Shown here one piece after another: positions 28,985 to 38,639 of a DNA stretch of 64,000 bases. Each line of letters opens with the position of its first letter. The first letter of the stretch is position 1. Origin of the DNA: Sodalis glossinidius str. 'morsitans' (GTDB lineage: Bacteria; Pseudomonadota; Gammaproteobacteria; Enterobacterales; Enterobacteriaceae); contig NC_007712.1 in the NCBI RefSeq assembly GCF_000010085.1, forward strand, positions 3,596,001-3,660,000, in the 5' to 3' direction. A program made the position numbers and the translations under genes. A model generated the notes under the pieces. That model was not told the origin of the DNA. It ran no database searches and worked only from the letters and a program-made list of their open reading frames with translations.

Positions 28985-29815
28985 ATGAAAATACGCACGA
29001 TAGGTTTCCCCATTACCTGGCCTACGGCTCAGGTGACTTTCTGGGAGCCTGCACCACCGCGTTAACCGCCGCCTGGCTACTGTATTTTTACACCACCTTT
29101 TGCGGTTTGACGCCTATCGAGGCGACTTTTATTTTCGCCACCGCCCGCGTTCTGGACGCCATCGTCAGCCCGCTGATGGGCTATCTCACCGACAATTTCG
29201 GCAACACCTGGCTGAGCAAACGCTTTGGCCGGTGCAAACTATAGTCTGGTAGTCTCGCTATTCGGCCTGAGCGTTATCGCCTATTCCGTGCTGTGGTACG
29301 CCGGATTAAGCGATATCTATACGCTACTGCTGCTGGTATCGGCGATAGCCGGTCTGGGGCACGGCAGCATCAACTATGTGCCGTGGAATATCTATACCTA
29401 CATTGCCGATGTGGATGAGACAATCACCGCCCAACGCCTCGAAGGGATTTTCGCCGGCATCATGACCTTGACGCGCAAAGCCTCTCAGGGAAGTGGCCCA
29501 TACGATTATGGCTGTCCTGAGCGTAGGCACGGTCATCGTGCTGGCTATCGGCTTTTTCATCTCGTTACGCTTTAAACTCAACCTGGAAACGCACGGCGTG
29601 CTGGCGGCGGAGACGCGCAAAATGCGCGATGCCAACCGTCTGGTCCGGAACAGATTACGCCGGAAAACAAGGCCATCGTCGAGATGCTGACAAACATGAA
29701 ATATGAGTATCTGTGGGGGAACAATAATATCGGCTACCTTAACCACCATAAGCCGGAGCGGGTAAACGAACGATCCTACCTTCCCCTGCCGACCCCGGAT
29801 TCAGAGAAACGATAA
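28985..29815 (+). pseudogene. GPH-family (glycoside-pentoside-hexuronide) sugar transporter, degraded
   Basis: Cation symporter remnant. Pieces in several frames: YGSGDFLGACTTALTAAWLL, FIFATARVLDAIVSPLMGYL with TDNFGNTWLSKRFGR (the conserved cytoplasmic loop), a TAG stop near 29241, YSLVVSLFGLSVIAYSVLWY, GHGSINYVPWNIYTYIADVD and IMAVLSVGTVIVLAIGFFIS. The hydrophilic C-terminus NMKYEYLWGNNNIGYLNHHK runs to a stop at 29815. At least four lesions and a large deletion relative to ~450-residue relatives. Substrate likely a glycoside or uronide, by family only. Confidence 0.8.
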
Positions 29816-29857
29816 ACTTGCAGGAAATGATGATGACGATTTTCAGCGTGAAGCACA

Positions 29858-30326
29858 GTGTCCTGCTACGATAACACCAACGATACTCTGGTGGCCGCCG
29901 TGGCCAATGGTTCTCTGGATATCGGCATTGACATACTGGATTCCACGGTGCCGACCGAGATTGAGACCCGGGTGCTGCAAGAGGATCATTTCGTTGCGGT
30001 CATCCACCGCGACGATCCGCTTGCGGCGCAGCCTCATCTGCCGTGGCGGTTACTGACGCCGCGCGACATCGCGCTGTTTCAGAAAGGCAATTGCAATTTA
30101 CTGATGATGGAGATGATTGAAAGTCATCGCCTCACCCTGCGCTTGCGCTACCGCGTGGATTTTCTGGAAACGCTGTACGGACTGGCGCGCGCCCGGCTGG
30201 CGGTAGCCATCGTGCCTAGGCTTTATACCCATTTGCTGAACGATCCGGCGCTGCGGGTGATCGCGCTCCAGCAGCCGGTGGTGGAGCGTAAGGTCGTGCT
30301 GATGCGCCGCCATCGCCTGGCCGTTA
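29858..30326 (+). pseudogene. LysR-family regulator, C-terminal fragment
   Basis: Contains the second half of a LysR effector-binding domain: VAAVANGSLDIGIDILDSTV, ETRVLQEDHFVAVIHRDDPL, LRLRYRVDFLETLYGLARAR and LAVAIVPRLYTHLLNDPALR. The DNA-binding N-terminus (over 150 residues) is absent. The open frame continues into sequence of a MarR-type remnant at about 30327, so the two fragments are joined. Confidence 0.75.
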
Positions 30327-30449
30327 GTGCTCATCGGGCGCCACCCGGAAGGCATCCGCCCCGGCAGCTTGTCCTTGGAATTGGGTATCGAGGGGCCGTC
30401 GCTGGTGCGTTCGCTTAATCAGCTGGTGGACACCGGCACGAAGGACTGA
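30327..30449 (+). pseudogene. MarR/SlyA-type regulator fragment
   Basis: A 40-codon piece whose core LELGIEGPSLVRSLNQLVDT matches the recognition helix region of SlyA-like winged-helix proteins (GIEQPSLVRTLDQLE in SlyA). Everything else of the gene is missing. It precedes the FUSC gene by 6 bases; in enterobacteria a SlyA-type regulator often adjoins such aromatic-acid exporter operons. Confidence 0.55.
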
Positions 30450-30455
30450 ACCGTG

Positions 30456-31516
30456 ATGTCCCTGCCGGCATGGCCGCTTTTTTCCCGCGGTGAAATCCTT
30501 TATTCGCTGAAGAGCTACACCGCGGCGATGCTGGCGGGGATGGTGCGCTCAAAAGCTCTTGGTCGAGGAGATTTGCCTGGGCATTCTGTGCGCCACCCTG
30601 GTTCACAGCGTAGTGCTGCCCGCCGGTCTCAGCGCCAGCGTTATGGGATTGATGGATAAAACGCTGACGGATATCTTCGCGGACGCGGCGCCACCGCCGC
30701 CGGATGAGGAAGACGCGCTGTCCACCGCCCGGGTCCGTCTATCGCTGGATATTACCCAGTTGCGCCTGCTGGCAACCCATATTCCCTTCGACACCGGCAA
30801 CTTACGCTGGACCGCGGCCACGGTACGTACTTTGCAAGACCGGGTGGCGCTGCTGCTGCCGACGCTATCTGCGGTGGACGATCGCCTTCAGGCGCTCTAT
30901 CAGGCGGAAGATGGTTGCGCTACCGTTGCTGTTCGGCGTCGCCGGCACGCTCCCTTTGCATGATAGCGCCCGCGCCGATGTCACCAGTTTCATTAATACC
31001 ACCACCGCTCAGGTACTAGGCACCTTCATCGCCGCCCGCGTTACCCGGCTTATCCGCTCGGTGGGGGCCTACTGGAGCGCACGCCGGATCCGCCACGCCA
31101 TCCGCCGCGAGATGGTGATAATCGCCAGCAGCAGCCGGGCGTATCAACTGCAGGTGTTCGCGGTGCGGATGCTTGACCGCATTGGCCTGCTGGTGGTGCG
31201 GATCGCCCAGGGCGAGGTCACGCGTCATAACACCGTCGCCCGCGAGTCGCTGCGCGATTTGCGCCTTGGCGCCAATATCATCGCTCTGCAGCAGGTGAAA
31301 AAGCACTTTCCGTCCCTGCCGCTGCCGGGCCTGCTCAGGCAGTTGGCGGTGCTGTTCAACCGGGCGGAAAATCAGCCGCCCGCGCCGCTGTTTTTAACGG
31401 TCGACCAATCCCTCACCGCGGTTTTATCCCTGCCGGAAGCGACCCATCACCGCGGCACGTTGATTACCGCGCTGGTAGTACTTCGCCATAACCTGTTTCC
31501 TCATGCGCCGCACTAA
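30456..31516 (+). pseudogene. FUSC-family (AaeB/YdhK-like) inner-membrane exporter, degraded
   Basis: From the ATG at 30456: SLPAWPLFSRGEILYSLKSY followed by a deletion of most of the first membrane bundle, then VEEICLGILCATLVHSVVLP, LDITQLRLLATHIPFDTGNL, a frameshift near 30920, SFINTTTAQVLGTFIAARVT, HAIRREMVIIASSSRAYQLQ and the C-terminus ending at 31516. About 380 of ~670 codons are left. The family exports aromatic carboxylic acids with an HlyD-type partner, here absent; a DUF1656 gene follows. Confidence 0.8.
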
Positions 31517-31536
31517 CTGACCGCCGGAGAGACGCC

Positions 31537-31745
31537 ATGATAGGCGAAGCGAGCTTCTATGGCATGTTCATCCCCTAGCTAATGCTGCTGGCCCTGGGCG
31601 CGCTGGGGCTATTTTTCGTCGTCCGCCGGCTGCTGGCCGCTCTCGGGCGTATCGCTGGATCTGGCATCCGGCGCTGTTCGATATCGCCTTTTACTGTTTG
31701 TTACTGTACGGGCTCACCTATGTCACCTCTTTTTTACAGCGATAA
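31537..31745 (+). pseudogene. DUF1656 (AaeX/YdhI-like) small membrane protein, inactivated
   Basis: Reads MIGEASFYGMFIP then TAG, then LMLLALGALGLFFVVRRLLA; after a frameshift it continues with the typical end FDIAFYCLLLYGLTYVTSFL up to 31745. DUF1656 proteins are ~70-residue membrane partners of FUSC exporters. One stop and one frameshift inactivate it. Confidence 0.8.
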
Positions 31746-31751
31746 TGCGCA

Positions 31752-32735
31752 ATGAAATCAGAAACTTTTACCTTACGGGGCCGACAGCTTATCCGGGTTC
31801 TGATAACCCTGGGGGTAACGCTGGCGGAAGCAACTCCACACCACTGGCCAACATGGCAAACCCAGGGGGGACTGCTTACGCCCAAGGGCGGGAAGGTGGA
31901 AAATCATGTCGGACACTACTTCCAGGCGTGGCTGGCGCAAAATCATCTGTTCGACAAACGTGGCTGTCCTGAGGGGCGCGCGGTATTCGCCTACGCCAAC
32001 AGCCTGCCGCGCACCATTGATACCGCCAAACTCTTTCTCGACGGCGCGTTTCCCGACTGCGGTATTCCGGTTAACCATCAAGCGGCGGTGGGCACGATGG
32101 ATCCCACCTTCAACCCCATCATCACCGCCGCAGTGACCGAAGACTTCAAAACCGCGGCGCTGAACTCGATTGCCCAGCATGCCGGACCTGGCGGCGTCGA
32201 TGGCCTGAATGCACGGCTGAAACCTAACTATCAATTACTGGAGCAGGTGCTGGATTACCCACAAAGTCAGGCCTGCCAGCGCGACAAACGGTGTAGCCTC
32301 GCGACACAGCAGTCCTCGGTGGTGCTGGAACAGGGTAAAGAGCCGGCCATTACCGGCCCCTTGCGCACCTGCTGCAATACTACGAAGGTTTTCCGCTGTG
32401 CGATGTCGGTTGGGGTAAAATTACCCCGCGGCGCAATGGCACCAGTTGGAAGCGATAAAGAATCTGTACCATGAAACGTTGTTCGGCTCCCCCGCCGCCA
32501 ATGCGGCAAAACCGCTCTTGACCTTTATCGCCGGCGCGCTCAATGCGCAACCTGCTCGATGAAAATGCGCGATTATCAGCTACCGGATCAGTTTGAACGC
32601 ATGCCTATCAGTGGTGCAATTGTGTTTCAGCGCTGGCATGATGATAAACAGAACCGGGATTTGCAGGGCATAACGACCGAGGTTGCGCCGCGCTTTCCAC
32701 CGCGGCGCATCAATCGTAGCGGGAGGGTCTTATGA
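31752..32735 (+). pseudogene. agp: Periplasmic glucose-1-phosphatase (histidine acid phosphatase), degraded
   Basis: Matches Agp: HHWPTWQTQGGLLTPKGGKV, GHYFQAWLAQNHLFDKRGCP, FAYANSLPRTIDTAKLFLDG, AVGTMDPTFNPIITAAVTED and NYQLLEQVLDYPQSQACQRD. The essential N-terminal RHG motif is deleted together with the signal peptide. Later pieces (QYYEGFPLCDVGWGKI, and DQFERMPISGAIVFQRWHDD) are in other frames, and the segment with the catalytic HD dipeptide is missing. Inactive. Its end overlaps the next gene. Confidence 0.88.
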
Positions 32736-33239
32736 GGGAAGCCACACACCGTCCCAATCGACCGAAGCTGTATCTTATTAAAAATCAGCGCCGATTCCCG
32801 CCTCCCCATCTATCCGCCGGCGACCGGGTCATATTGTTTGATGGCGAGTGTGTGTTGTGCCGCCGATTGATACGGTTTTTGATGCATATTGACCGTTGTC
32901 AACGTATCCGGCTCGCCGCCGGGTCAGGATTTGCTGCGCTGGGCCGGTTTACCGACGGATGATTTCAACACCATCGCCTATATTTCCCAAGGGCAGGTAT
33001 CAGTGCGTTCGGCGGCATTTTTGCAGGCGCTAACGCAGTTGGGCTGGCCGTGGCGGGCGCTGGCCATTATGCAGCTTTTTCCGCGCCGACTGCTCGATAA
33101 GCTGTATGACGGCGTGGCCCGAAATCGCTATCGCTGGTTTGGTAAGCTGCCTGCCGGTACTCTACCGCCGGAGGATGGCTGCGGCACCCACTACCTCGAC
33201 CACAGTCAGGACAGTCTGAAAAGTGGCGCCGGGGGTTAA
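32732..33239 (+). pseudogene. DCC-family thiol-disulfide oxidoreductase-like protein, frameshifted
   Basis: The DCC motif is visible as VILFDGECVLCRRLIRFLMH (DxxCxxC). After a frameshift near 32925 the second part reads LLRWAGLPTDDFNTIAYISQ, SAAFLQALTQLGWPWRALAI and FPRRLLDKLYDGVARNRYRW, the typical C-terminus of YuxK-like proteins. Thioredoxin-like fold, role unclear. Probably inactive because of the frame change. Confidence 0.8.
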
Positions 33240-33357
33240 CGACACGCAACCTATCTGCCCTGAAAGCGCGTGCACGGGCCAATCGCCCTAAGCCTGAAGG
33301 GCGCGCCGGCGCCAACGCCTAACCTGTAAGACATCAGCCCCACGGCGCCGAGATCCT

Positions 33358-34827
33358 TTAAACGCCGACCGAGGTCAGTATCTCGTCTTCAATTCCCAGC
33401 CCTTGCGCCACCGCGCGGCCGTAATCAACATCCGCCCGCAGGAAATGCGCAATTTGTCGCAGTTGGACGTCCCGGGTTACCGGCGCCAGGGCCCTGACCA
33501 GATTGGCCGTCAGCAGCGTTTTCTGCTGTGAGTCCATCAATCGATAAAGATCACCAGCCTGGCTGTAATAATCTTCATCCACGCGATGGTCATAACGATC
33601 CGCCGCGCCGCTGAAATTCAGCGGTGGCTCCCTAAACCCTGGTGCCTGCTGCTGCGAGGTAGCATACCTATTCGGCTCGTAATTAGGCGTTCCGCCGCCG
33701 TTAGCGTCAAAACGCATGGCGCCGTCACGCTGATAATTGTGATAGGGGCAGTGCGGCGCGTTAACCGGTAGCTGCTGGTAATTGGTACCGATGCGGTAAC
33801 GTTGGGCGTCGGCATAGGCGAATACCCGTCCCTGCAGCATCTTATCCGGCGACAGGCCGATGCCGGGTACCACATTGCTAGGCGCGAACGCCGCCTGTTC
33901 GACCTCCGCGAAATAGTTGTCCGGGTTACGATTAAGTTCCAGGATACCCACCTCCTGCAACGGATGGGTTTTCTGCGACCAAACTTTGGTGACATCGAAC
34001 GGATTTTCCTGACGCTGTGCGGCTTCCTGCTCGGTCATGAGCTGGATGCAAACCCGCCAGCGCGGACAATCGCCCCGCTCGATAGCGCTGAACAGATCGC
34101 GCTGTGCATAATCCGGATCGCTGCCCGCCAGACGGCCGGCCTCTTCCACCGTCAGGTTTTTGATGCCCTGAAGCGTTTTAAAATGCCATTTAATAAACAC
34201 TCGCTCGCCGTCAGCATTGATCAGGCTATAGGTATGGCTGCCAAAACCGTGCATAAAACGGTAACCATCGGGAATACCGCGATCGGAAAACAAAATGGTG
34301 ACTTGATGCATCGACTCCGGCGATAAAGACCAGAAGTCCCACATCATCTGGGGGGATTTCAGATTCGTCGCCGGATCCCGTTTTTGGGTATGGATAAAAT
34401 CAGGAAATTTCAGCGGATCGCGGATAAAAAAGACCGGTGTGTTATTACCCACCACATCCCAGTTACCCTGTTCGGTATAAAATTTCAGCGCAAAACCGCG
34501 TGGATCCCGCTCGGTGTCCGCCGAGCCACGCTCGCCACCCACGGTTGAAAAACGCAGTAATACCGGCGTCTCTTTGCCGATGTGCTCAAAGGGCGACGCG
34601 GTAGTCAGCCGGCGGATGTCCTGAGTCACGCGAAACGTCCCATAGGCGCCGGACCCTTTGGCATGCACGCGCCGCTCGGGAATCACTTCGCGGTTAAAAT
34701 GGGCCAGTTTTTCCACCAGATGAAAATCGTCCAGCATCAATGGCCCCCGCGCTCCGGCGGATCGGGAGTTCTGATTATCGGCCACCGGGATACCGCTGGC
34801 GGTAGTTAACAGCGTTTTATCTTTCAT
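33358..34827 (-). CDS. katA: Monofunctional heme catalase (KatA, small-subunit clade)
   Basis: Cytoplasmic enzyme that converts hydrogen peroxide to water and oxygen. The 489-residue protein is complete: distal His about residue 55 in RRVHAKGSGAYGTF, distal Asn about 128 in WDVVGNNTPVFFIRD, proximal heme Tyr about 338 in RVFAYADAQRYRIG, plus NRNPDNYFAEVEQAAFAPSN. A GTG at 34842 would add five residues; the ATG at 34827 matches the family N-terminus better, though neither has a strong ribosome binding site. It is the only clearly intact gene in roughly 30 kb of decay, suggesting continued selection for peroxide defence. An OxyR-like site lies upstream. Confidence 0.95.
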   Translation of the reverse strand: MKDKTLLTTASGIPVADNQNSRSAGARGPLMLDDFHLVEKLAHFNREVIPERRVHAKGSGAYGTFRVTQDIRRLTTASPFEHIGKETPVLLRFSTVGGERGSADTERDPRGFALKFYTEQGNWDVVGNNTPVFFIRDPLKFPDFIHTQKRDPATNLKSPQMMWDFWSLSPESMHQVTILFSDRGIPDGYRFMHGFGSHTYSLINADGERVFIKWHFKTLQGIKNLTVEEAGRLAGSDPDYAQRDLFSAIERGDCPRWRVCIQLMTEQEAAQRQENPFDVTKVWSQKTHPLQEVGILELNRNPDNYFAEVEQAAFAPSNVVPGIGLSPDKMLQGRVFAYADAQRYRIGTNYQQLPVNAPHCPYHNYQRDGAMRFDANGGGTPNYEPNRYATSQQQAPGFREPPLNFSGAADRYDHRVDEDYYSQAGDLYRLMDSQQKTLLTANLVRALAPVTRDVQLRQIAHFLRADVDYGRAVAQGLGIEDEILTSVGV

Positions 34828-34897
34828 AATATTCAGGCTCACGGTAAAGGAAAGGGAACTCTGAGCCCACTTTATAGCGCAGCGGCTAAGGTGGCTA

Positions 34898-34934
34898 ATT
34901 CATTGCATCTATCAACTCAATAGCTGAATAAAAC
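34898..34934 (-). promoter_or_regulatory. Possible OxyR site upstream of katA
   Basis: Contains the OxyR core CTAT-N7-ATAG (34909-34923), with further agreement on the left quarter (T and A at the expected spacing in ATTCATTGCATCTAT) but poor agreement on the right. About 70-105 bases upstream of katA, a plausible place for peroxide control. Pattern match only. Confidence 0.35.
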
Positions 34935-35149
34935 CCTTTCATTGCGATAGCCATTAGCAATAGATCACTATAAAAACAATTTTAAACAATAAGTTAAATA
35001 ACACCATTCAGCGCGAAGGAGAATATCCTCAAGAGAATAAACGCGGCTGACAGCGCCCGCCCGACAGGGAAAATAAGTTCAGGAATGCCTTTTATGTCGC
35101 AGGATAAACCGGCGCGTTATCGCCGCATCATTTACAGATACGTCCATTG

Positions 35150-35328
35150 CCGCCCTGGAAAATGTTTGGCGGGCCCGGAAGAGACGGCAGAAGGCATTGA
35201 CGAGAAAAGCGCAATCGTATTGGTTTTGCCGGTGCTCAGACCGCGGGCGCGCAGATTAGGGATATAGCCCAGCTCGGTAATCGCCGCTTCGATGCTCAGA
35301 CGCGTACCAGCCTCCACATATCGCCGTC
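35150..35328 (-). pseudogene. LacI-family regulator fragment
   Basis: Minus-strand piece reading YVEAGTRLSIEAAITELGYI, then PNLRARGLSTGKTNTIALF, the hinge region that follows the LacI helix-turn-helix (usually TRxRVxxAIxxLGYxPNxxARxL). The DNA-binding start and the entire effector domain are missing. It abuts, head-on, a fragment of an ABC ATPase on the plus strand. Confidence 0.6.
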
Positions 35329-35330
35329 CG

Positions 35331-35638
35331 TTGGGTGTTGCTGATGGATGAACCCTTTGGGGCGCTGGATGCGCAGACGCGGGGAGTGATGCAAGATCTG
35401 CTGTTGCGCATGTGGCAAAAACACCGGGCAACGGTGCTGTTCATCACCCACGATGTGGATGAGGCGTTACTGCTGGCAGACCGCATTGAGAGGTGATGTC
35501 CGCCGCGCCGGGTAAAAATTATGCAGCTATGGCCTGAGTCAACCGCGGCCGCGGGCGCTTAATCGCGAGAATGCCGATTTGCTAGATATCCGCGAAGAAA
35601 TTCTGTCACTGCTGCGGCCGCTGGCATTGCCGTCCTGA
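35331..35638 (+). pseudogene. ABC transporter ATPase fragment (nitrate/sulfonate/taurine type)
   Basis: Starts in the Walker B region (LLMDEPFGALDAQTRGVMQD) and contains the H-loop (VLFITHDVDEALLLADRIE). After a frameshift the end reads LSQPRPRALNRENADLLDIR and EEILSLLRPLALPS. Walker A and the signature motif, i.e. the N-terminal ~160 residues, are lost. It likely belonged with the periplasmic binding protein 220 bases downstream. Confidence 0.8.
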
Positions 35639-35861
35639 GGCGATGCGCCGTCGGCGATCGTTGCCAACGTGAAGCCGCCGGATCAGTCAACGTGGCCAAA
35701 GCACCAAACGCTTTAAACGCATTGACGCAGACATAACAGCAACGCAGGAATGATACCAGGCATGCCGCTATTAGCGCATCCGGACGATAGCCGGCCGAAA
35801 CATGCCGCCGATAACGAATCATTTTTAGCGACACCAAGCAAAACCAACAACGGGGAAAACG

Positions 35862-36731
35862 ATGAGATTAACACAAATATGCCGTGCCGCTGCGGAGTTG
35901 CTGGCGCTAAACATCATGGCGGCATCGGCCGCGACGGAAACGGTTAATCTCTCTTGGTCGCCGACGCCCCTGATGCCGCAGATCGAAATCGCCCTGGCCA
36001 AGGGGTATTTCAGCGATGCCGGCATCAAGGTGCAGCGGATTAATTTTCCTAGCGGCCGGGAAGCCTTCGAGGCGCTGCTGGGCGGACAAGTGAACATCGC
36101 TACCCTCACGGAATTTCCGGCCATCACCGGCGCACTGCGCCAGCAACCTTTTGGCATCGTTGCCGACGTCGCCCGCTACCGGAGAACGCGCGCCATCAGC
36201 TCGGCCAAATACACCCCGCTGCGCACCGTCAGCGATTTAGCCGGGCTGAAGATCGGCACGCCTCTCGGCACCAACACCGATTACTACCTCAGTCAGCTTT
36301 TGAGTGCGGCCAAGGTGAGCGCCGAACGGGTCAAAGTCTCGCCGGTGGATCTTATTCCCGCGCTCCTGCGCGGTGATATCCAGGCCATCTTGCCTTTTGC
36401 CGGCGTCGAAAGCGTGGCGCGCAAAGCGCTGGGAGAGGACTATCGCGACTTGAAAAGCGACAGCTATCAATACCATTTTCTGCTGGCGGCGTCACGGACC
36501 GTTCTTAACAATAAACCGGCAGTGGTCAACGGGCTCTTGAGGGCATTACTGCGTGCGGACGCCGATCTAAAACGCGACCCCGCCGGAGCTTCTGACATCG
36601 GAAGGACAGTGGATCATACAGCAGCGCATCATCAAGGCCGCCGCCCCTACCCCCCCCAGACCCTGCGGCCCTGGCTGGTAAGCGCCCCGCTGCGCGCTCT
36701 CGCCGCGGACGCGGTGGATCCCGATTTGTGA
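35862..36731 (+). pseudogene. ABC transporter periplasmic binding protein (NMT1/SsuA-like), 3' end degraded
   Basis: An export signal (LLALNIMAASAATETVNLSW) is followed by LMPQIEIALAKGYFSDAGIK, FEALLGGQVNIATLTEFPAI, SDLAGLKIGTPLGTNTDYYL and LLRGDIQAILPFAGVESVAR, the fold used for nitrate, sulfonate or taurine uptake. After about residue 240 the frame departs; the original continuation (EGQWIIQQRIIKAA) is in another frame. No permease gene is present. The protein as encoded ends in an unrelated tail, so it is probably inactive. Confidence 0.72.
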
Positions 36732-36801
36732 CGTGACGGCCGGCGGGCGCTGGACGCTCCGCGCCGACCCGAATCAGACGGTAAGCAGCTCCGCGCGGGC
36801 G

Positions 36802-37322
36802 TCAGCTCATCGTGCGATCGTCGATATACTTGCGTTTATCCGGCGGCGGCGGGAAATATTGGTACAGCCAGGTTTCGCTCAGCGCCTCCTGCCCGGTACG
36901 CAAGAACATGCGCAGCGAAAGCGACAAAATCGGGAAACTCTTCCAGCTTGTCGGTAAAGGTGTCGATGGAGAGGCCACGGGCCGACAGGCCGTACTGGTA
37001 AGTATCATCTACCGCGCGGAAATAGCTGGCGGTTGGGGATGTCATGCCAGAGAGAATGATCGGCGTCGTACTGGATTTCGTTGTAGGCCTGCGGGGTAAG
37101 CTCTGCCAGCGTTTTGGGCAGCTCCGCCGGGGGGCCGCCGAAAGGTTTGCGTGAGAGATCGACGGCCAGGGTTTTCAGCGTGGAGAAATCGAAGTGGCTC
37201 GCGCTGCCGTCGGCGATGTTTTCCGCAGCCTGCGTTGAACGCGTAAACAATGTGGCCATGGTGGGCGCGCCGCAGTAGGCGGCCAGCGCCAGGGACGCTT
37301 TGATAAATGATCTTCGTTCCAT
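36802..37322 (-). pseudogene. opgD: Glucan biosynthesis protein D, collapsed remnant
   Basis: The start MERRSFIKASLALAAYCGAP is a Tat-type signal, followed by LAELTPQAYNEIQYDADHSL and WHDIPNRQLFP as in OpgD (MdoD). A huge deletion then joins SYFRAVDDTYQYGLSARGLS and IDTFTDKLEEFPDF to the C-terminus SETWLYQYFPPPPDKRKYID. Only about 170 of ~550 codons remain, in more than one frame. OpgD shapes periplasmic glucans in relatives; that function is lost from this locus. Confidence 0.9.
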
Positions 37323-37514
37323 GCCAGAATAGGTTCCTGTACTGGTCGATGTATTGTCCGTGTGGAGCCGTCTAAGGCAACAAAGACACCGGACTGCGAG
37401 CATCATGCTCCACCGGGTTGCGAAAATTTTCGACAACGCTTGGCGAGGAAAATTCATTGCAACGCTAACCTCGCCGCAAAGTTTACCGTAAAACGACATA
37501 GCCGACACAGGCTA

Positions 37515-38340
37515 AATGCGCGATAGGCCGAACAAAACGACCGCCGCCGCCGCGCCGGATTGATGCTGACGCTTGGACTTATGGCGTTCGGTACGCTGAC
37601 CATTGCCTGCATGCCCGGCTACGCCACGCTCGGTCTGCTGGCGCCGGCTCTGGTGTTGGCCGGCAGACTATTGCAGGGGTTTTCCGCGGGAGTTGAACTG
37701 GGAGGGGTATCGGTCTATTTGGCGGAAATTGCGCCCGCCAGCAGAAAAGCAACTGTCTTGAACGATAAAATTATAGAGAAACGTGATGGTACGATTCATC
37801 CCACTCTTCGTTCTTTCTGAGCATCGCGTTCAGAGAAGTTTACGCATACAGGCAACCAGCGCGACTTTTTTGGCTTTTCCCGCTGCAAGCAGCCGCGTAT
37901 AAAATGCTTTTATCACCGGATTAAAGCGACAAGTGCGGCGATATAAAGCGCTGTTCGGACTCCGCCCCTTCCGCCAAAGATGGTTCGTCGGCCGCGCCCT
38001 CCTTGCCGCGTCTCATTAGCGCAGAACTCTGGCTTTTCTTTCTTTACGCCGACTATAACGCGGCTATGGTGGTGGCGCTGACGGAGATTATGCCCCCCGC
38101 CGTACGCGCCACCGGTTTTTCCATGGCCTACAGTTTAGCGACGGCAATTTTTGGCGGCTTCACCCCCGCCATCGCCAGCGTGCTTATCAATGAGAGCGGG
38201 ATAATGCACTGCCTGGTTATCGCTGGCAGCGTTATTAGGGTTGATGGCCGCGTTGCTTTTGCCAAAATTCTATCGGGCAGGCGCCCGCAACGCGGCTTAC
38301 TCATCACCCGTGATGAGGACCCTGCTTCAGAAGTAATATA
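37515..38340 (+). pseudogene. MFS transporter, citrate/tricarballylate type, interrupted and degraded
   Basis: The N-terminal piece LMLTLGLMAFGTLTIACMPG with LAGRLLQGFSAGVELGGVSV and YLAEIAPASRKA matches metabolite:H+ symporters such as TcuC/CitA. It breaks off at about 37755 into an IS110-like remnant (about 37765-37960). The C-terminal piece resumes near 38020: YNAAMVVALTEIMPPAVRAT and SMAYSLATAIFGGFTPAIAS. Over half of the ~430-residue protein is missing. Confidence 0.82.
37765..37960 (-). mobile_element. Remnant of an IS110-family transposase (C-terminal part)
   Basis: The minus strand reads, in two or three frames, RKGRSPNSALYIAALVAL, NPVIKAFYTRLLAAGKAKKV, ALVACMRKLL and MLRKNEEWDES. 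This is the C-terminal transposase_20 region of IS110-like elements. Only about 65 codons remain; no ends could be defined. It sits inside the decayed MFS gene. Confidence 0.72.
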
Positions 38341-38516
38341 TACTTGAGACAGCGAGAAAACGCGCACGAAAGGTTCAATAATCACCCATTTTAGTTACAA
38401 ATTAACTAAATTACGGAAAGTGATTATTCTAAACACTACGCGAAAAAATAGATCTAATACAATCCACTGCGGGATTAAATTCCCTTTCTACATTAATGGA
38501 ACCTTTTATCACTCAG

Positions 38517-38549
38517 TTGTTTACAGCGGGTTGGAAATTAAACTATACT
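38517..38549 (+). promoter_or_regulatory. Sigma-70-like promoter for a short transcript
   Basis: TTTACA (38520-38525), an 18-base spacer, and TATACT (38544-38549), followed by a GC-rich discriminator GCCGCC. It leads into a region with a terminator 60-90 bases later and no coding frame. Confidence 0.45.
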
Positions 38550-38555
38550 GCCGCC

Positions 38556-38635
38556 TCTATATGTTATAAAACCAACGCATTTAGCGTTTATTCGGAAATT
38601 TTTTAGCCGCTCACCGTTTACGGCGCGGCTTTTTT
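38556..38635 (+). ncRNA. Candidate small RNA of about 80 nt
   Basis: Bounded by the promoter-like sequence at 38517-38549 and a rho-independent terminator at 38605-38635. The predicted RNA has a small hairpin (AACGC-atta-GCGTT type, about 38573-38588), an AU-rich single-stranded stretch (TTCGGAAATTTTTTA) and a GC-rich terminal hairpin. No open frame of more than two codons starts after its ATG. It resembles no small RNA family I can name; it could also be the leader of a gene that has been deleted downstream. Confidence 0.35.
38605..38635 (+). terminator. Rho-independent terminator
   Basis: AGCCGC pairs with GCGGCT; an inner CCG-TTTA-CGG extends the hairpin; a run of T follows directly. Confidence 0.7.
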
Positions 38636-38639
38636 CATA

